Below are positions 12,610 through 15,291 of a DNA stretch of 15,291 nt, piece by piece (position 1 is the first letter of the stretch; the number at the start of each line of letters is the position of its first letter). The DNA is from Oscillospiraceae bacterium (GTDB lineage Bacteria; Bacillota; Clostridia; Oscillospirales; Ruminococcaceae): positions 1 through 15,291 of the forward strand of contig JAGPHI010000003.1 of assembly GCA_018055565.1 (NCBI GenBank), in the 5' to 3' direction. Under the pieces are notes generated by a model. The model was not told where the DNA came from, searched no databases, and saw only the letters and a program-made list of their open reading frames with translations. The translations under genes and the position numbers were made by a program.

Positions 12610-13569
12610 ATGAAGCAAGACGAGCTTTATCGCCGTGCGGCGCGCAATATCGCGGCAAAACGGCAAAAGGCATATACACTGGCGCTTGAAAAACAAGCGG
12701 CGGTGAAAGCTGCGCTGCCGGCCTTATCGGCGCTGGAAGCAAAGCGCACTGCCGCTGGCATCGAAGCTGCGCGCCTTTGCGCCGCAAGCGCGCCGCAGCC
12801 GCAAAGAGACGCCGCGATTGCCGCGCTGAATGCGCTGGACGCCGAAAAACTGGCGCTTTTGCAGGCAAACGGCTATACCTTGCGCGATTTAGCGCCGCAT
12901 TTTGCTTGCGATATCTGCCAAGATACAGGCCGTGTGGGCGGCGAGCCATGCGCGTGTGTGCACGCCGAGGCGCGCAGGCTGCGCCAGCTGACTTTAAGCG
13001 CGGTGTCGCCTCTTTCGCTGTGCAGCTTTGCAAGCTTTTCGCTGGATAAGTATCCAAACGAACGGCAGGACGGCATCAGTGTGCGCGAGCACATGGCAGG
13101 CATCTTGCATTTTTGCGAGTGCTATGCACAGGATTTTGGCCGCACCAGCGAAAGCCTTTACCTTTGCGGCAGCGCAGGGCTTGGCAAAACGCATTTGGCA
13201 CTTTCGATTGCAAATGTGGTGCTGCAAAAAGGGCACGATGTGCTGTATGTCAGCGCGCAAGGCGTGTTTGACGCGGTGGAAAAAGAGCATTTTCAAAGCG
13301 GCGGGGACACGATGGCGGGCTTGCTTTCGGCCGAGCTTTTGATTTTGGATGATCTTGGCACAGAATATCTAACGCCGTATATCGGCAGCTGCCTGTATGA
13401 CATTATCAACACGCGCTGGAACCGTAAGCTGCCCACCATTTACACCAGCAATTTTGTGCGCACAGATGACCTTGCAAAGCGCTATACCGAAAAAATTGTT
13501 TCGCGCCTTTTGGGCGCATGCCAAACGCTGCATTTTGTAGGCGATGATATTCGTTTGCTGGATAAATAG
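12610..13569 (+). CDS. dnaC: Helicase loader, DnaC/DnaI-type AAA+ ATPase
   Basis: A 319-residue AAA+ protein that loads the replicative helicase onto DNA. The N-terminal 95 residues are helical and charged. A cysteine cluster follows, C100-x2-C103-x10-C114-x-C116 (ACDICQDTG...PCACV), typical of clostridial DnaI/DnaC-like proteins and probably zinc-binding. The ATPase core has Walker A GSAGLGKTHLA (187-197), Walker B LLILDDLG (243-250), sensor-type TSN (279-281) and a C-terminal IVSRL (296-300) at the position of the usual arginine finger. ATG at 12610 is chosen for a natural N terminus, but AAAGG is 12 bases away. An alternative is TTG at 12589, with AAGGA 8 bases upstream, adding 7 residues. 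The gene follows the DnaD-like gene and precedes a MATE gene. IstB of insertion sequences has the same core, but the cysteine cluster and the dnaD neighbour favour DnaC/DnaI. Confidence 0.92.
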   Translation: MKQDELYRRAARNIAAKRQKAYTLALEKQAAVKAALPALSALEAKRTAAGIEAARLCAASAPQPQRDAAIAALNALDAEKLALLQANGYTLRDLAPHFACDICQDTGRVGGEPCACVHAEARRLRQLTLSAVSPLSLCSFASFSLDKYPNERQDGISVREHMAGILHFCECYAQDFGRTSESLYLCGSAGLGKTHLALSIANVVLQKGHDVLYVSAQGVFDAVEKEHFQSGGDTMAGLLSAELLILDDLGTEYLTPYIGSCLYDIINTRWNRKLPTIYTSNFVRTDDLAKRYTEKIVSRLLGACQTLHFVGDDIRLLDK

Positions 13570-13620
13570 CCGATTATGCATGATTTACGAGATACGAGCA
13601 ATGCTATAACAAAAGAAATT

Positions 13621-13625
13621 GAGGG
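13621..13625 (+). promoter_or_regulatory. Ribosome binding site deciding the second MATE start
   Basis: GAGGG lies 4 bases before ATG at 13630. The longer in-frame ATG at 13576 has no Shine-Dalgarno and begins only 7 bases after the previous stop. Confidence 0.6.
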
Positions 13626-13629
13626 ACGA

Positions 13630-14997
13630 ATGGAAAGAAAAGAAAACATTATGGGCACAAAGCCTGTAAACAGCTTGCTGATGGGCATGGCTTTTCCCAT
13701 TATGCTGAGCATGCTGGTGCAGGCATTATATAATATTGTAGACAGCGTTTTTGTGGCGCAAGTGAGCGAGGCGGCGCTGACGGCGGTAAGCCTGGCGTTT
13801 CCAATACAAGCGCTGATGATATCGGTGGCCGTGGGCACCGCAGTGGGCATCAACGCGCTATTAAGCCGCCGTTTGGGCGAGAAAAAGCGCAAAGAGGCTG
13901 CATTAGCAGCAGAAAACGGCTTATTTTTAGCCGTGCTTTCGTGGCTGGCGTTTGCTGTGTTTGGGCTATTGTTTAGCCGATGGTTTTTCTCTTTTTTCTC
14001 TGAAAGCACTGAAATTATCCGTTCAGGCGCAAATTATTTAAAGATTTGCACGGTGTTTTCATTTGGTTTATTTGGGCAAGTAACCATGGAGCGCATTTTG
14101 CAATCTACCGGCAAAACCGTGTATCAAATGATTGCGCAGCTTGTGGGCGCGATTGTGAATATTATTTTAGACCCCATTTTTATCTTTGGCCTTTTTGGCA
14201 TGCCCAAAATGGGCGTAGAGGGCGCGGCCGTGGCCACAATTATTGGGCAAATATGCGGGCTTGCCGTGGCGCTGATAATTAATCATGTGAAAAACCACGA
14301 GATTCGCTTATCGTTTCGCGGTTTTCGGCCGGATTTTCACACGATACGCAGTATCTATCGCGTGGGCTTCCCCTCTATTATCATGCAAAGCATCGGCAGT
14401 GTAATGGTGTTTGGCATGAACATGATTTTAATTCAATTTACCGAAACGGCTGTTTCAGTGTTTGGCATTTATTTTAAGCTGCAAAGCTTTATTTTTATGC
14501 CCGTATTTGGCATTACCAATGCCATGGTGCCCATTGTGGCATACAATTACGGCGCGCGCGCAAAGCAGCGCATTGTGCAAGCAATGCGCATGGCGCTTAT
14601 CATGGTAAGCGTGGTGATGGCGCTTGGCACACTGGTGTTTCAATTAGCGCCGGGCCCGCTTTTGCAAATGTTTAATCCTACGCCTGCGCTTTTGGAAATT
14701 GGCGTGCCTGCACTGCGAATTATATCCATCAGCTTTCTATTTGCAGGCGTTGCGATTGTGCTGTCTAGCCTGTTTCAGGCGCTTGGCAGCGGCTTTTTAA
14801 GCCTTGCGATGAGCGTGGTGCGTCAGCTGGTGTTTATCTTGCCATGCGCATGGCTTTTGGCCACCTTTGTGGGGCGCGATGCCGTTTGGTTCAGCTTTGT
14901 ACTGGCAGAATGCGTGTCGATTGTGATGGCCGTGATTTTTTATCGGCATATTTATCGCACCAAAATCCGCAATATTGAAAACGTTGCATTTGATTAG
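13630..14997 (+). CDS. MATE family efflux transporter (second, different subfamily)
   Basis: A 455-residue multidrug and toxic compound extrusion protein with about 12 membrane segments, of the NorM/MepA-like type common in Clostridia. Recognisable blocks are MGTKPVNSLL (8-17), LVQALYNIVDSVFV (29-42), ERILQSTGKT (154-163), NIILDPIFIFGLFG (177-190), GVEGAAVATIIGQ (195-207), YFKLQSFIFMPVFG (281-294) and MVPIVAYNYGAR (299-310). The N terminus MERKENIMGT is typical for the subfamily and supports the start at 13630. It differs clearly from the first MATE protein of this window (no QRGVGNTK-type motif at the same place), so it is not a recent duplicate. It begins 60 bases after the helicase-loader gene with no obvious promoter, so it is probably cotranscribed. 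A probable TetR-type regulator gene converges on it from the right. Substrate unknown. Confidence 0.94.
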   Translation: MERKENIMGTKPVNSLLMGMAFPIMLSMLVQALYNIVDSVFVAQVSEAALTAVSLAFPIQALMISVAVGTAVGINALLSRRLGEKKRKEAALAAENGLFLAVLSWLAFAVFGLLFSRWFFSFFSESTEIIRSGANYLKICTVFSFGLFGQVTMERILQSTGKTVYQMIAQLVGAIVNIILDPIFIFGLFGMPKMGVEGAAVATIIGQICGLAVALIINHVKNHEIRLSFRGFRPDFHTIRSIYRVGFPSIIMQSIGSVMVFGMNMILIQFTETAVSVFGIYFKLQSFIFMPVFGITNAMVPIVAYNYGARAKQRIVQAMRMALIMVSVVMALGTLVFQLAPGPLLQMFNPTPALLEIGVPALRIISISFLFAGVAIVLSSLFQALGSGFLSLAMSVVRQLVFILPCAWLLATFVGRDAVWFSFVLAECVSIVMAVIFYRHIYRTKIRNIENVAFD

Positions 14998-15010
14998 TTT
15001 TTTATATGAA

Positions 15011-15057
15011 AAATGCCCGCTATAAAGCCAATTGTGTTGGCTTTATAGCGGGCATTT
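15011..15057. terminator. Bidirectional intrinsic terminator with 21-bp perfect stem
   Basis: The arms 15011-15031 and 15037-15057 pair perfectly over 21 bp around loop TTGTG. T-rich stretches follow on both strands, stronger on minus. It ends both the second MATE gene and the converging right-edge gene. Confidence 0.93.
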
Positions 15058-15063
15058 AGTGTT

Positions 15064-15291
15064 TTATCGATATTTTTCGGTGGCGTATGCCTCGAGAAAG
15101 TTTTGCAGATGTGAATAGATCAGCTTTTTCAGCCGTTCGCGCGTGGCGTCGTCCGGCTCGCCAAAGGCATAGCTGCGCTCATAACAGAAAAAGATGGGTG
15201 TGTAATAGCAAAAGGCCAAATAAGCAGCGCTGTTTTCTGCAAGAAAGCCCAGCTCCATCAGCGTGTTCATCATGCCGCCGGCATACTGCAC
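15064..15291 (-). CDS. C-terminal part of a probable TetR-family regulator (truncated by window edge)
   Basis: The last 75 codons of a minus-strand gene that enters from beyond 15291; the frame stays open to the edge and stops with TAA at 15064-15066. The segment MELGFLAENSAAYLAFCYYT, then PIFFCYERSYAFGEPDD, then RLKKLIYSHLQNFLEAY, resembles the ligand-binding C terminus of TetR/AcrR proteins, which commonly ends in a helix of the form 'hhxxHlxxFhxxY'. The DNA-binding helix-turn-helix would lie outside the window, so the assignment is an inference. Its position facing a MATE exporter gene would suit an efflux regulator, but the genes are convergent and share only the terminator, so linkage is weak evidence. 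Confidence 0.5.
   Translation of the reverse strand: MQYAGGMMNTLMELGFLAENSAAYLAFCYYTPIFFCYERSYAFGEPDDATRERLKKLIYSHLQNFLEAYATEKYR

Noticed and set aside
12610..13569. IstB-type helper ATPase of an IS21-like insertion sequence
   Set aside because: No transposase gene, terminal repeats or target duplication is nearby. The N-terminal cysteine cluster and the DnaD-like neighbour point to a helicase loader.
13576..13629. Longer start of the second MATE gene at 13576
   Set aside because: No ribosome binding site is present, and the extra 18 residues are unlike family members, which begin close to the MERKEN...MGT pattern.

Overview
The window looks like ordinary chromosome from a Bacillota bacterium, most likely a member of Clostridia. 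The reasons are a DnaD-family primosome protein next to a DnaI/DnaC-type helicase loader with a cysteine cluster, a YhfC-family membrane protein, a stand-alone TSCPD protein, strong GGAGG-type ribosome binding sites, and intrinsic terminators after most units. Genes are roughly half G+C and rich in GCG/GCGC, while the spacers are much more A+T rich. I see no insertion sequence, phage, CRISPR array or toxin-antitoxin pair, and nothing I would call a new defence or mobile system.

Layout. (1) Left edge: the 5' end of a small minus-strand gene (1-124), then about 450 bp of A+T-rich spacer leading to tRNA-Ala(CGC) at 578-653 and its terminator. (2) 738-2316: a two-gene flavodoxin-like operon with a 4-bp ATGA overlap. 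Its promoter -35 sits inside a perfect-looking hairpin, and a strong terminator closes the unit. (3) 2317-4996: a 747-residue cytosolic GGDEF protein (PAS-PAS-GGDEF-GAF-PAS) behind a long spacer full of inverted repeats. (4) 5109-10747: nadE (glutamine-dependent NAD+ synthetase), a YhfC-like intramembrane protease homologue, a MATE exporter and an M42 aminopeptidase, all in one direction and ending at a two-way terminator. (5) 10794-11163, minus strand: a TSCPD-domain protein with a consensus promoter, divergent from tRNA-Gly(CCC) at 11431-11506; the spacer between them holds a repeated CGAAACTT motif. (6) 11552-14997: dnaD-like gene, dnaC/dnaI-like helicase loader and a second, different MATE exporter. 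(7) Right edge, minus strand: the 3' end of a probable TetR-family regulator, facing the second MATE gene across a shared 21-bp-stem terminator.

How the genes work together. The DnaD-like and DnaC/DnaI-like proteins would act together in loading the replicative helicase. The two flavodoxin-like proteins appear to be a translationally coupled pair. The GGDEF protein should make cyclic di-GMP in response to PAS/GAF inputs. The two MATE proteins belong to different subfamilies and travel with unrelated genes, so they look like independent exporters rather than a recent duplication. The most interesting open points are the GGDEF protein's domain order and cysteine-rich terminal PAS, the regulatory DNA in front of it, the flavodoxin pair, and the CGAAACTT repeat cluster between the TSCPD gene and tRNA-Gly.
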